DNA from: an uncultured Veillonellaceae bacterium
Lineage (GTDB): Bacteria; Bacillota; Negativicutes; Veillonellales; Veillonellaceae
Direction of reading: 5' to 3'
NCBI GenBank assembly: GCA_945867815.1
Contig: CAMBIX010000001.1
Span: 62,001 to 126,000, forward strand
DNA length: 64,000 nucleotides
Position numbers and translations under genes: made by a program
The notes under the pieces: generated by a model
The model's database searches: none
The model's input: the letters and a program-made list of their open reading frames with translations, nothing else
Told to the model about the DNA's origin: nothing
Shown here: positions 34,676-42,667 of the stretch, one piece after another
Layout: every line of letters begins with the position of its first letter
Position numbering within the stretch: the stretch's first letter is position 1

Positions 34676-35068
34676 ATGACGGACGAACAGAAACAACAGA
34701 TCATTGCCCTGCGCCGGGATGGGGCGGGGTATGGCAGGATTGCGGCGCGGCTCCAGATTTCCATCAACACGGTGAAGTCGTTCTGCCGACGGCACAGTCT
34801 TGCTGCCAGTACAGCGGGGGCAGTCTGTGAGCAGTGTGGAAAGCCGATTGAACAGAATCCGGGACGGAAGCGGAAAAGGTTCTGCTGCGATGTCTGCCGG
34901 AATAAGTGGTGGAATGCACATCTGGAGCTGGTGAAGCGGAAAGCAGTCTACACCTATACCTGTCCGGCTTGCGGGAAGAAATTCACTGTCTACGGCAACA
35001 GCCATCGGAAGTTCTGCTCCCATGCCTGCTATATTGCATACCGGTTCGGAGGTGTCCGCCATGGATAA
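34676..35068 (+). CDS. HTH and zinc-finger protein of the recombinase module
   Basis: About 130 residues. An N-terminal sigma-like HTH (GYGRIAARLQISINTVKSFC) is followed by two zinc-binding motifs: CEQCGKPI...FCCDVCRNKWW and CPACGKKF...FCSHACY. Such proteins often precede large serine recombinases in Firmicute transposons and may regulate or assist them. The same HTH type is in the phage gene at 4822. Confidence 0.8.
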   Translation: MTDEQKQQIIALRRDGAGYGRIAARLQISINTVKSFCRRHSLAASTAGAVCEQCGKPIEQNPGRKRKRFCCDVCRNKWWNAHLELVKRKAVYTYTCPACGKKFTVYGNSHRKFCSHACYIAYRFGGVRHG

Positions 35069-35222
35069 GAGGTCGTTTCAAAATGAAACAGCCTTCCAGG
35101 TGGTGATGCATCTGGCAAGGCGGATGCTGGCCGAAAAGCTCATCACCGGGAAGGAGTACCGGGACTTCGTGCAGGAGATGATCCGCCGCTATCCGCCGTT
35201 TTCCGGGGACTTATACACTTGA
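35061..35222 (+). CDS. Small SHOCT-like protein of the recombinase module
   Basis: 53 residues, MDKRSFQNETAFQVVMHLAR and RMLAEKLITGKEYRDFVQEM. The second part resembles a short SHOCT-type helix pair. It overlaps the zinc protein gene and has GGAGGTGTCCGCC upstream. Small proteins like this are recurrent companions of serine recombinases; function unknown. Confidence 0.65.
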   Translation: MDKRSFQNETAFQVVMHLARRMLAEKLITGKEYRDFVQEMIRRYPPFSGDLYT

Positions 35223-35253
35223 TAATTGTATCAAACAGAGTGATATATAGTGT
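35218..35253 (+). promoter_or_regulatory. Promoter copy 3 of the repeated promoter element
   Basis: TTGATA (35219-35224) and AGAGTGATATATAGTGT (35237-35253). The second block is identical over 17 bases to the amidoligase promoter at 8725. It drives the first recombinase. Confidence 0.6.
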
Positions 35254-35270
35254 CGAAAGGAGCTGATTCT

Positions 35271-36950
35271 ATGCGGACTATCCGTAAGATTGAACGACGC
35301 ATACCAAATTTGAAGCAGCGAAAGAAAGTCGCAGCCTATGCCCGCGTATCCATGGAATCGGAGCGGATGCACCATTCCCTTTCGGCGCAGGTCAGTTATT
35401 ACAGCAGCCTCATCCAGAAGAACCCGGACTGGGAATACGCCGGGGTCTATGCCGACTATGGCATCTCTGGGACGGGGATGAAGAAGAGGCAGGAATTCCT
35501 GCGGATGCTGGAAGATGCCGAAGCCGGGAAGATAGACATCATCCTGACCAAGTCCATCCAGCGCTTCGCACGCAACACCGTAGACCTTCTGCGTACCGTC
35601 CGGCATTTGAAAGAGCTAGGCGTCGAAGTCTGGTTTGAAAAAGAGAATATCCATACCATGAGCGGGGACGGCGAGCTGATGATGACCATCCTGGCCTCCT
35701 TCGCCCAGGAAGAGAGCCGTTCCATCAGCGAAAATGTCAGATGGAGAGTGAAGAAACGATTTGAGCAGGGGAATCCTAACGGGCGGTTCCGTGTTTACGG
35801 GTATCGTTGGGAAGGGGATACCCTGGTGATAGTCCCCAAGGAAGCGGCTGTTGTCAGACGCATCTTCCAGAATTTCCTGGATGGCAAGTCACGTCTTGAA
35901 ACCGAACGGGAATTTGCTGCCGAAGGCATCACGACCCGGAATGGCCGCCGCTGGATGGATTCCAACATCAGGGTTGTCCTGACCAATGTTACCTATACCG
36001 GCAATATGCTTTTCCAGAAGGAATATGTGACGGATCCAATCCTCAAGAAGCGGAAGAAGAACCGGGGAGAACTTCCTAGGTATTATGTTGAAAATACGCA
36101 TGAGCCTATCATCGACAAGGAAACCTTTGATTACGTGCAGCAGGAGATGGCGCGGCGAAAGGAACTGGGGGCGCTGGCCAATAAGTCCTTGAATACGACC
36201 TGCTTCACGGGGAAAATCAAATGCGGCATCTGCGGTCGGAGTTATATGCACAATCGCCGCACAGACCGGGGCTTTGAAGAATTCTGGGATTGTGGCTCCC
36301 ATAAGCTGAAAGGCCGGAATTGCGGCGCAAAAGGAAGTATCCCGCATGCAGTCCTTGTAAAGGAGAGTACAGAAGTCCTAGGCCTGGATGATTTCGATGA
36401 GCAGGCCTTCCTTGACCAGGTCGAAAAGATAGTAGTGCCAGAATACCACGTGATGGTTTTCTGTATGAAAAACGGACAGAAGCTTATCCGGCACTGGGTA
36501 TCAACGGCGAAAAAGGATTGCTGGACCGATGAGTATAAGGATCGCCAGAGGGCATGGATGAAAAACTACATGGCCAATGGCAAGGGAACACGGTTCTCCG
36601 CCTTTACGACACGTGTCCGGTGCGCCTTGTGCGGATCCTCTTTCCGGCGGTGCAAAACGAAGCATGACAGGCCTGTTTATTGGCGATGCAGCAAAGGCGG
36701 CAAATGTGAATCGGTCAGCATCCGGGAAGATGACCTGAAGCGTGTGGCCGCAGAGGCCATGGGGTTAGAGAACTTTGATGAGGATAGATTCCGGGAGAAA
36801 GTGGAATCTATCGAAGCCGGAAAGCCAGACTGCCTGACTGTCCATTTCAAAAGTGGGAGAACAAAAGAGATTTCTTATACGCCTACGCCGTCCAAGCGAC
36901 GTTCCAAGGCACGGAGAAAGGAGAGCAGAGAAAAGTGGCAAAGACAGTAA
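35271..36950 (+). CDS. Large serine recombinase 1
   Basis: About 559 residues. The resolvase-type catalytic domain has KKVAAYARVSMES (nucleophile Ser in the RVS motif) and TKSIQRFARNTVDLL. The recombinase domain includes GYRWEGDTLVIV, and a zinc ribbon has CGICGRSY...CGSHKLKGRNC. There is a second Cys set (CALCGSSF) in an unusual C-terminal extension. The family moves transposons without target duplication. ATG 35271 follows CGAAAGGAGCTGATTCT. Its stop overlaps recombinase 2. Confidence 0.92.
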   Translation: MRTIRKIERRIPNLKQRKKVAAYARVSMESERMHHSLSAQVSYYSSLIQKNPDWEYAGVYADYGISGTGMKKRQEFLRMLEDAEAGKIDIILTKSIQRFARNTVDLLRTVRHLKELGVEVWFEKENIHTMSGDGELMMTILASFAQEESRSISENVRWRVKKRFEQGNPNGRFRVYGYRWEGDTLVIVPKEAAVVRRIFQNFLDGKSRLETEREFAAEGITTRNGRRWMDSNIRVVLTNVTYTGNMLFQKEYVTDPILKKRKKNRGELPRYYVENTHEPIIDKETFDYVQQEMARRKELGALANKSLNTTCFTGKIKCGICGRSYMHNRRTDRGFEEFWDCGSHKLKGRNCGAKGSIPHAVLVKESTEVLGLDDFDEQAFLDQVEKIVVPEYHVMVFCMKNGQKLIRHWVSTAKKDCWTDEYKDRQRAWMKNYMANGKGTRFSAFTTRVRCALCGSSFRRCKTKHDRPVYWRCSKGGKCESVSIREDDLKRVAAEAMGLENFDEDRFREKVESIEAGKPDCLTVHFKSGRTKEISYTPTPSKRRSKARRKESREKWQRQ

Positions 36951-38503
36951 GGGCCATCCCGGCCACCATCAGCCGTTATACGGCGGCTCCGATTAACAGC
37001 CGGAAGAAGCGGAGAGTAGCGGGCTATGCCAGGGTTTCCACGGACCATGATGACCAGATCAGCAGCTATGAAGCACAGGTCGATTATTATACGAACTATA
37101 TCAGGGAACGGGATGACTGGGAATTTGTCGGCATCTACACCGATGAAGGCATCTCGGCTACCAACACGCGTCACCGCGATGGCTTCAAGCGGATGGTCAG
37201 GGATGCCATGGATGGGAAAATCGACCTCATCGTCACAAAATCAGTCAGCCGCTTCGCCAGAAATACCGTAGACAGCCTGACAACGGTACGCAAGCTCAAG
37301 GACAAGGGCATCGAGATATATTTCGAGAAGGAAAATATCTGGACGCTCGATGCCAAGGGCGAACTCCTCATCACCATCATGAGTTCCCTGGCGCAGGAAG
37401 AAAGCAGGAGCATCTCGGAAAACGTCACCTGGGGCCATCGGAAGCGATTCGCTGACGGGAAGGTGTGTGTGCCGTTCGGCCATTTCCTTGGCTATGACCG
37501 GGGACCGGACGGGAATCTGGTCGTCAACCGGGAACAGGCCAAGACGGTGAAACTGATTTACCGCTTGTTCCTGGACGGGTATACCTTCCACTCCATTGCC
37601 AGGGAGCTGACTTCCAGAGGGCTGGAAACTCCGGCAAGAAAGAAACGCTGGTATCCGGGGACGGTAGAGAGCATCCTGACAAATGAGAAATACAAGGGCG
37701 ATGCCCTGCTGCAGAAGCGGTTCACCGTCAACTTCCTGACCAAAGAAACGAAAGCGAATGAAGGGGAAGTGCCGCAGTACTATGTGGAAAATAACCACGA
37801 AGCCATCATCAGCCCGCAGGTCTTCGACTGGGTACAGGAAGAAATCAAGCGGCGGCGTGAAGGCAGGGGACGTTACAGCGGCGTATCCATCTTCTCCAGC
37901 AAAATCAAGTGCGGCCAGTGCGGAGGCTGGTACGGGGCCAAGGTCTGGCATTCGACCGACAAGTACCGCAGAACCATCTACCGATGCAACGATAAGTTCA
38001 AGAGCCATTGCAAGACACCACATCTGACAGAGGATGATATCAAGGAAGCCTTCGTCCGGGCCGTCAATCAGCTCATCGAAAACAAAGCGGACGTACTTGA
38101 CAGCATCACACTGCTGAAGGAACGGCTCACTGACACAGAAGACTTGGAAGAGGAGCGGGACAGGATAAGCACAGATTTGAACCTGCTGGCCGACAAGATA
38201 CAGCAGCTCATAGCCGAGAACGCCAGGGTCGCGCAGAACCAGGATGATTATGACCGGAACTACAACGAACTGGTCAGTCGGTATGAAGCAGCGAAGACGC
38301 AGTACGACAAGACCTGTGAAGCCATCCAGTATCGCAAGGCCCGGAGCCGTCAGATGGACAGCTTCATCAAGGAGCTTAGGAATCAGGATCTCATTAAGGA
38401 GTTCGATGCCCGGCTGTGGGGCAGCCTGGTGGATTTCATCACAGTGTACAGCAAAGACGATATCCGGATGACCTTCAAGGACGGGACGGAAATCAGAGCA
38501 TAA
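36935..38503 (+). CDS. Large serine recombinase 2
   Basis: 522 residues: RRVAGYARVSTDHDDQ (catalytic Ser), TKSVSRFARNTVDSLTTV, a recombinase domain (GYDRGPDGNLVVNREQAK), zinc ribbon CGQCGGWYGAK...YRCNDKF, and a coiled-coil C-terminus. It resembles TnpX-type transposases. GTG 36935 follows GAAAGGAGAGCAGAGAAAA and overlaps recombinase 1, so the two are probably co-produced and may act as a heteromer. Confidence 0.92.
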   Translation: MAKTVRAIPATISRYTAAPINSRKKRRVAGYARVSTDHDDQISSYEAQVDYYTNYIRERDDWEFVGIYTDEGISATNTRHRDGFKRMVRDAMDGKIDLIVTKSVSRFARNTVDSLTTVRKLKDKGIEIYFEKENIWTLDAKGELLITIMSSLAQEESRSISENVTWGHRKRFADGKVCVPFGHFLGYDRGPDGNLVVNREQAKTVKLIYRLFLDGYTFHSIARELTSRGLETPARKKRWYPGTVESILTNEKYKGDALLQKRFTVNFLTKETKANEGEVPQYYVENNHEAIISPQVFDWVQEEIKRRREGRGRYSGVSIFSSKIKCGQCGGWYGAKVWHSTDKYRRTIYRCNDKFKSHCKTPHLTEDDIKEAFVRAVNQLIENKADVLDSITLLKERLTDTEDLEEERDRISTDLNLLADKIQQLIAENARVAQNQDDYDRNYNELVSRYEAAKTQYDKTCEAIQYRKARSRQMDSFIKELRNQDLIKEFDARLWGSLVDFITVYSKDDIRMTFKDGTEIRA

Positions 38504-38518
38504 GCAGGAAAAAAGGAT

Positions 38519-38566
38519 TACGGCAGAGAATCCAAGAGGAAACGCAGGATTCTCTGCCGTATTTTT
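38519..38566 (+). terminator. Terminator after recombinase genes
   Basis: A 15-bp perfect stem, TACGGCAGAGAATCC (38519-38533) with GGATTCTCTGCCGTA (38547-38561), followed by TTTTT. Confidence 0.9.
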
Positions 38567-38704
38567 GATGAAGAAAATCGGAATATGATATAATAGTAAG
38601 GGTTTCAGGTGTGCGAAGTTTGAGTGAGATATAAATGTTTGGCGAAATATTTTTGCGTGATGGCCCTCTCTGCCCATCGGCAATACCGATGCTATCAAGC
38701 CCCT
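38565..38704 (+). promoter_or_regulatory. Putative promoter pointing into aci1 antisense
   Basis: TTGATG (38565-38570), 18-base spacer and a perfect TATAAT (38589-38594) face right, where no plus-strand gene follows; it would make RNA antisense to aci1. A CATCGG/CCGATG hairpin lies at about 38677-38693, 3' of aci1. Weak evidence. Confidence 0.35.
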
Positions 38705-39559
38705 TTAAAATACTAAATTATCAAAAATTCGTTTTGCCGCCTCCGCAATCATAGCGTCGTCAGATTTTGCATTTTTTTCCGTGCGGCGCGACATTATCGC
38801 CATGACAATGGGTTTGCGATTGGGCGGATAAATCACGGCAATATCATTCCGCGCCCCATAATCGCCTGAACCGCTCTTGTCGATAACTTTCCAACCTTGC
38901 GGAGTTTCTGCCTTGATAAGCGTGTCGGTTATGGAATTGTCGCTCATCCAATCAATCAGCAGTTTTTTCTTGTCGTCGCTCAAAATATCGCCGAATATAT
39001 AGACTTGCAAATTTTTTACCATCTGTCTCGGCGTGCTAGTATCACGATTATCTTTTGGATTGAAAAGATTAAGTTCAGGTTCATTTCGCGCAGGTTTGGT
39101 AGTTTTGTCGCCAATATTTTTAAGTGCCACCTTGAAATTTTCCACGCCGCCGATCTCCTGCAAAATTAAATTTGCCGCCGTGTTGTCACTCCACCTGAGC
39201 GATGCCGAACAAATTTCCGCCAGCGTCATGCCATCAGCAACATGGTCTTTGGTGATTGGCGCGTAGGACAAAATATCTTCCGCCGAAAACTTACGAATTT
39301 CATTCAAATCGGAGGTATTTTTTTGTCTTAGCAATTCTGCAGCCGTAAAAACTTTGATTGTCGAGCAGTAGGAAAAACGCGTATCAGGTTTGTAGCAAAT
39401 TTTTTTTCCATTCTCCATGTCAACGGCGTAAACACCAATCACGGCGTTATATTTATTTTCCAGATCAGCAAGATTTAATTTCTGCCGCGCTTGACAATCC
39501 TGAAGGCAGAAAACCATCAAGCCACAGATTATCAAAAACAAAAAACAAAATTTCTTCAT
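38705..39559 (-). CDS. aci1: ACI-1-type class A beta-lactamase
   Basis: A 284-residue serine beta-lactamase. It has a Sec signal (KKFCFLFLIICGLMVFCL), the S-x-x-K motif CSTIKVF, the SDN loop RWSDNTAAN, the omega-loop Glu in RNEPELN and the K-[ST]-G motif DKSGSGDYG. Length and sequence fit ACI-1, first described in Acidaminococcus fermentans and known to lie on transposons inside tailed prophages of Negativicutes. It hydrolyses penicillins and some cephalosporins. AGGAGG sits just upstream of the ATG, inside a short upstream frame whose stop overlaps it. Confidence 0.93.
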   Translation of the reverse strand: MKKFCFLFLIICGLMVFCLQDCQARQKLNLADLENKYNAVIGVYAVDMENGKKICYKPDTRFSYCSTIKVFTAAELLRQKNTSDLNEIRKFSAEDILSYAPITKDHVADGMTLAEICSASLRWSDNTAANLILQEIGGVENFKVALKNIGDKTTKPARNEPELNLFNPKDNRDTSTPRQMVKNLQVYIFGDILSDDKKKLLIDWMSDNSITDTLIKAETPQGWKVIDKSGSGDYGARNDIAVIYPPNRKPIVMAIMSRRTEKNAKSDDAMIAEAAKRIFDNLVF

Positions 39560-39657
39560 AATAACCTCCTACTATCTGTTGAACGACCCGCCAAATTCAA
39601 CGGGGCGTATTGGCTCAATAGAGCGTGATCATCAGCAATTAGCACTCTTATTGCCAT
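39556..39657 (-). CDS. Leader frame made from a response-regulator 5' end
   Basis: A 33-codon frame beginning MAIRVLIADDHALLSQ, which is the typical N-terminus of a NarL/FixJ-type response regulator including the acidic pair of the receiver. It then runs into unrelated residues and stops in an ATGA overlap with the aci1 start. It looks as if the start region of a response-regulator gene was joined to aci1. It may couple translation to aci1. The fragment identity is by eye. Confidence 0.55.
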   Translation of the reverse strand: MAIRVLIADDHALLSQYAPLNLAGRSTDSRRLL

Positions 39658-39679
39658 TACTAATACATCACTTCATACA

Positions 39680-39709
39680 ATCAAAGATGCAGTCACTTGC
39701 ACTTGTCAA
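39680..39709 (-). promoter_or_regulatory. Putative aci1 promoter
   Basis: On the minus strand TTGACA (39704-39709), an 18-base spacer and TTTGAT (39680-39685). The -35 is perfect, the -10 weak. It lies directly before the response-regulator-like leader. Confidence 0.45.
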
Positions 39710-39760
39710 CAAAAATTGGACACAAAACTAAAAAAATCAGGCATAAAAAACGAATCGATA

Positions 39761-39852
39761 TTATCTTTTGGATTGAAAAGATTAAGTTCAGGTTCATTTC
39801 GCGCAGGTTTGGTAGTTTTGTCGCCAATATTTTTAAGTGCCACCTTGAAATT
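39761..39852 (-). pseudogene. 92-bp duplicated internal fragment of aci1
   Basis: Bases 39761-39852 are identical to 39048-39139 inside aci1 and in the same orientation; they encode the piece around NIGDKTTKPARNEPELNLF, which includes the omega loop. The fragment begins four bases after the rlmA stop codon in the minus direction. It is a scar of recombination between aci1-bearing molecules. Confidence 0.9.
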
Positions 39853-39856
39853 GAAT

Positions 39857-40690
39857 TTATAATTTCCCTGCAAATATCTCTGCATCAATAGTGATTTCTT
39901 TTGTTTTTTTTAAATCTATTCCATCTTTATTTACACAAAACAGTAGTGGAGTCATATCCGCAAAGGTTTTTATTTCCTCGGATGTCATTGTATACGTTGC
40001 TGAAACTTTCTTGTGATAAACAACGGAATACTTCTTTTGGAAATAATCTACGACAGCCGCATTAGAATATTGATTGCTTTTCAATTGTTCTTTTGCCGTC
40101 TCTCGAAGCTCCTTAAGATGAGCATTTCCCGGAATTACCTTAATTACATAACCGCCTTCTTTCAAAACTCTGTTAAATTCGGAATAGTTAGCAGGAGTAA
40201 AAATATCTAATATGCAATCTATCCTTTTGTCTTTTATGGGCATTTCTTCCAAATTTCCCACAAACCATTTGATAGAATTACTGAAATCACTTTTTGCTGC
40301 AAGCTGAACAGCATCTTTAGAAATATCAAATGCAATAATTTCTTTATCACCTGATACTTCTTTTATCTGCTTTGAATAATATCCTTCACCGCAGCCAACA
40401 TCAAGTATTGTATCAATGCTGCTAAAGCTTTTTATAAGCTGCACCACTTCATTCAGGATATGTGAATAATAGCCTTTTTCTAAAACCTCCCGCCTAATTT
40501 GAAAAGTCTCTCTGCTATAATGTTTTGAAGATTTTGTTCCTACAGCAAAGTTCACATAACCCGTTTTTGAAATATCGAAACAATGATGATTAGAACAAAA
40601 TAAACTTTTTTGTTTCAATTTTAAATCTGTTTTACATATAGGACATTGAAAAACTTTTTCACTGTCACTAAATCTAAGTATTTTATTCAT
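39857..40690 (-). CDS. rlmA: RlmA-family 23S rRNA (guanine-N1) methyltransferase
   Basis: 277 residues. The N-terminal zinc finger has QCPICKTDLKLK and CSNHHCFD; the SAM-binding motif ILDVGCGEGYYSK follows, then CILDIFTPANYSEF. RlmA enzymes methylate G745 or G748 in 23S rRNA helix 35, and the RlmA(II)/TlrB type adds to macrolide (tylosin) resistance. Linkage to a Mef-type pump and a macrolide-type leader peptide supports a resistance role here. GGAGGG precedes the ATG. It is lower in G+C than the phage. Confidence 0.85.
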   Translation of the reverse strand: MNKILRFSDSEKVFQCPICKTDLKLKQKSLFCSNHHCFDISKTGYVNFAVGTKSSKHYSRETFQIRREVLEKGYYSHILNEVVQLIKSFSSIDTILDVGCGEGYYSKQIKEVSGDKEIIAFDISKDAVQLAAKSDFSNSIKWFVGNLEEMPIKDKRIDCILDIFTPANYSEFNRVLKEGGYVIKVIPGNAHLKELRETAKEQLKSNQYSNAAVVDYFQKKYSVVYHKKVSATYTMTSEEIKTFADMTPLLFCVNKDGIDLKKTKEITIDAEIFAGKL

Positions 40691-40767
40691 TATTCCCTCC
40701 GTTATTATATTACTTGCCCAATAAGCGAGCTATGCAATACGGATTCACCGCAACATAACCCGCGGTG

Positions 40768-40794
40768 TTATCTTAATCTCATATGCGCTGTCAT
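40768..40794 (-). CDS. Macrolide-type leader peptide MTAHMRLR
   Basis: An eight-codon ORF with a strong ribosome site (GGAGGTGAGAAT) encodes MTAHMRLR. This is very like the stalling leaders of erm/mef-type genes (MTHSMRLR, MTASMRLR), whose R-L-R motif arrests the ribosome when a macrolide is bound. It lies between the efflux gene and rlmA, with a CACCGC/GCGGTG stem-loop (40746-40767) straight after the stop. Drug-dependent control of rlmA is inferred. Confidence 0.75.
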   Translation of the reverse strand: MTAHMRLR

Positions 40795-40872
40795 ATTCTC
40801 ACCTCCAAACTCCGATTTGTAAGATACCTTCATCCAGGCATTTTGTTTAGTAATAGAAAAAGGTGCAGTTGA

Positions 40873-42093
40873 TTATTGCGTATTGTCAATCTCTCTCAAA
40901 CCGGGTAGTAAAAATACGGCAAGCGCAACGATGATAATGCCAATTCCGCAAATGACAAACCATTTCTCAACTCCCAGCCGCTCCGCCAGAGGCCCGGAAA
41001 TGACAAGGCCAAACGGCATGGCGAGGGAAGCGGCGCTTGTCAGTAGAGAAAAAACTCTCCCCAGATATTCTGGTTTGACCGTTTCTTGAAAAATCGCATT
41101 TTGCACACCGTAAAATGGAGCGGAAATTCCCATAACAGTACAGCACACAACAAAGACAAGAAATGCGTCTGGCGGCAAAAGCCCGGAGAGCATATTGCTA
41201 ACGCCCATCAGGAGAACGGAAAGACCGATGGTGTACCGCCGTTTCTTAAAACCGCCCCAAATGCTCAGAATGACTCCGCCAAGCAGCATACCAACCGCAA
41301 AAGCAATTTCAGCGGCAGAGGCATGGGCCGGTGTTCCTTTGAAGTATGACATACAGATGAGAGGAAAAAGCGTACTGATTGGCATATAAAAGAACATATA
41401 AATTACACCAATCCAGAGCAGAGCAAAGAGGCCCCTGTTTTGCTTTAATACCACATACCCCTCTTTCATATCCTGTAAAAACTGTTGTCTTTTCGTTTCT
41501 GGACATAGTTCAGGCGTTGGTATGGACGAAATCGCAACAGTCACACAGGCAAGGATTGCACCCACAATATCTAACAATATAATTGCATTAAGAGGCCAAA
41601 CAGCATATAAAAACGCTGCGGCAGCTGGACTGATAATCGCACTTACTGCTTGCATGGTCTGCGTGTAACCAGCGCATTTTGTAAGTTCCTCTTTTGGCAC
41701 AATCATAGGTGTTGCTGCGCTGAATGCTGGAGAATGAAAAGCAGTTCCCGCACTTCGGATTAACAGGACAACCATAATAGACCATACGGGCAATTCCATG
41801 TAAAACGCCACCAGCGCCAGAATACCGCCAGCGGCGGCAATTATCAAATCCGCACCAATCATTACGCTTTTACGGCTGTGCCGGTCAACAAAAGCACCTG
41901 CAAACGGGCCTAAACAGGCTTGCGGCAAAAATCCAATCAGTGTTGCCGCCGTCAATATGATTGCAGAATTAGTTTTCGCAACCAAATAAAAGATAATGGC
42001 CATTTGCAAAATACCGCTGCTAATAAAGGATATTGCTTGTCCGGCAAGAAGTGTAAAATAAGTTTTTCTCCATGAATTGTTGTTTTGGGTCAT
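40873..42093 (-). CDS. mef: Mef-type macrolide efflux MFS transporter
   Basis: 406 residues, about twelve membrane helices. It is very like Mef(A): WRKTYFTLLAGQAISFIS, the motif-A loop GAFVDRHSRKSVMIGADLII, ELPVWSIMVVLLIRSAGTAFH, and LFPLICMSYFKGTP. It exports 14/15-membered macrolides with the proton motive force. ATG 42093 follows AAAAAAGGAGGTTCGCATT; the longer open frame upstream is the leader. Followed by the MTAHMRLR leader and rlmA, probably in one transcript. Confidence 0.88.
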   Translation of the reverse strand: MTQNNNSWRKTYFTLLAGQAISFISSGILQMAIIFYLVAKTNSAIILTAATLIGFLPQACLGPFAGAFVDRHSRKSVMIGADLIIAAAGGILALVAFYMELPVWSIMVVLLIRSAGTAFHSPAFSAATPMIVPKEELTKCAGYTQTMQAVSAIISPAAAAFLYAVWPLNAIILLDIVGAILACVTVAISSIPTPELCPETKRQQFLQDMKEGYVVLKQNRGLFALLWIGVIYMFFYMPISTLFPLICMSYFKGTPAHASAAEIAFAVGMLLGGVILSIWGGFKKRRYTIGLSVLLMGVSNMLSGLLPPDAFLVFVVCCTVMGISAPFYGVQNAIFQETVKPEYLGRVFSLLTSAASLAMPFGLVISGPLAERLGVEKWFVICGIGIIIVALAVFLLPGLREIDNTQ

Positions 42094-42398
42094 AATGCGA
42101 ACCTCCTTTTTTATTGCATTGTTCCTTTGTTTCTGCAATAAAAAGCAGGCGTTGTCCCACAGAGAGGGCAGACGCCTGCATAACAACAAAGCACGAAAAA
42201 ACACCACGATACAGTTCAAAGACTGCTCGTGTCAAACCTACGTGTTCCTTTGCATACGCACGCAAAAAAAGCCCACCATCATGTGGAAAGGTACTTCTAC
42301 TTTTTATTGCTTATTAGCGTACACAAATTAACACACGTAAGCCTCCTTCCAATCTCAAACTGTCGCACAGTATAACACACATCCGATAGACTTGTCAA
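42094..42398 (-). promoter_or_regulatory. Promoter and attenuator-like leader of mef
   Basis: Minus-strand promoter TTGACA (42393-42398), 18-base spacer, TATACT (42369-42374). The ~275-base leader holds a GGAGG followed by very short frames, a CCAC/GTGG hairpin with a T run near 42269-42290, the mini-ORF MQRNT (42238-42255) and, near 42139-42172, a GCAGGCGT/ACGCCTGC stem followed by TTTTTA just before the mef ribosome site. This is the layout of transcription attenuation. Which mini-ORF senses the drug cannot be told. Confidence 0.65.
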
Positions 42399-42667
42399 CC
42401 ATTTTTAACCTTGTTTTCCATCTTGTTTTTCCATCTCTTACGGGCAGTAGCAAAGCCAGGCGAGCCAGTCAACGGTCAAGATGAACGGCGCTTTCAGCGC
42501 CGCCGTTGACAGTCTCGCCCGTCTTTGCTAATGGGTAATCAAGGCGGGAAAGCCATTTTAGGGCTTTCCCGCCCATTTCAATTTTGGGAGAAGAAAGGCC
42601 CCAAAATGAACGAGTGCGGCCAAACACTTTTAGGGATTGGCCACCTTGTCTGGTCCTATGTCAAGTT
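42399..42667. other. GC-rich hairpin region left of the IS
   Basis: No gene supported. It contains GTCAACGG...CCGTTGAC (~42467-42511) and a 12-bp stem GGCGGGAAAGCC with GGCTTTCCCGCC (42543-42573). Similar blocks accompany mobilisation regions of Firmicute elements. It was probably contiguous with the block right of the IS. Confidence 0.4.

Noticed and set aside
37241-38698. Minus-strand frame of 485 codons opposite recombinase 2
   Set aside because: Crosses the terminator at 38519-38566 and mirrors recombinase codons.
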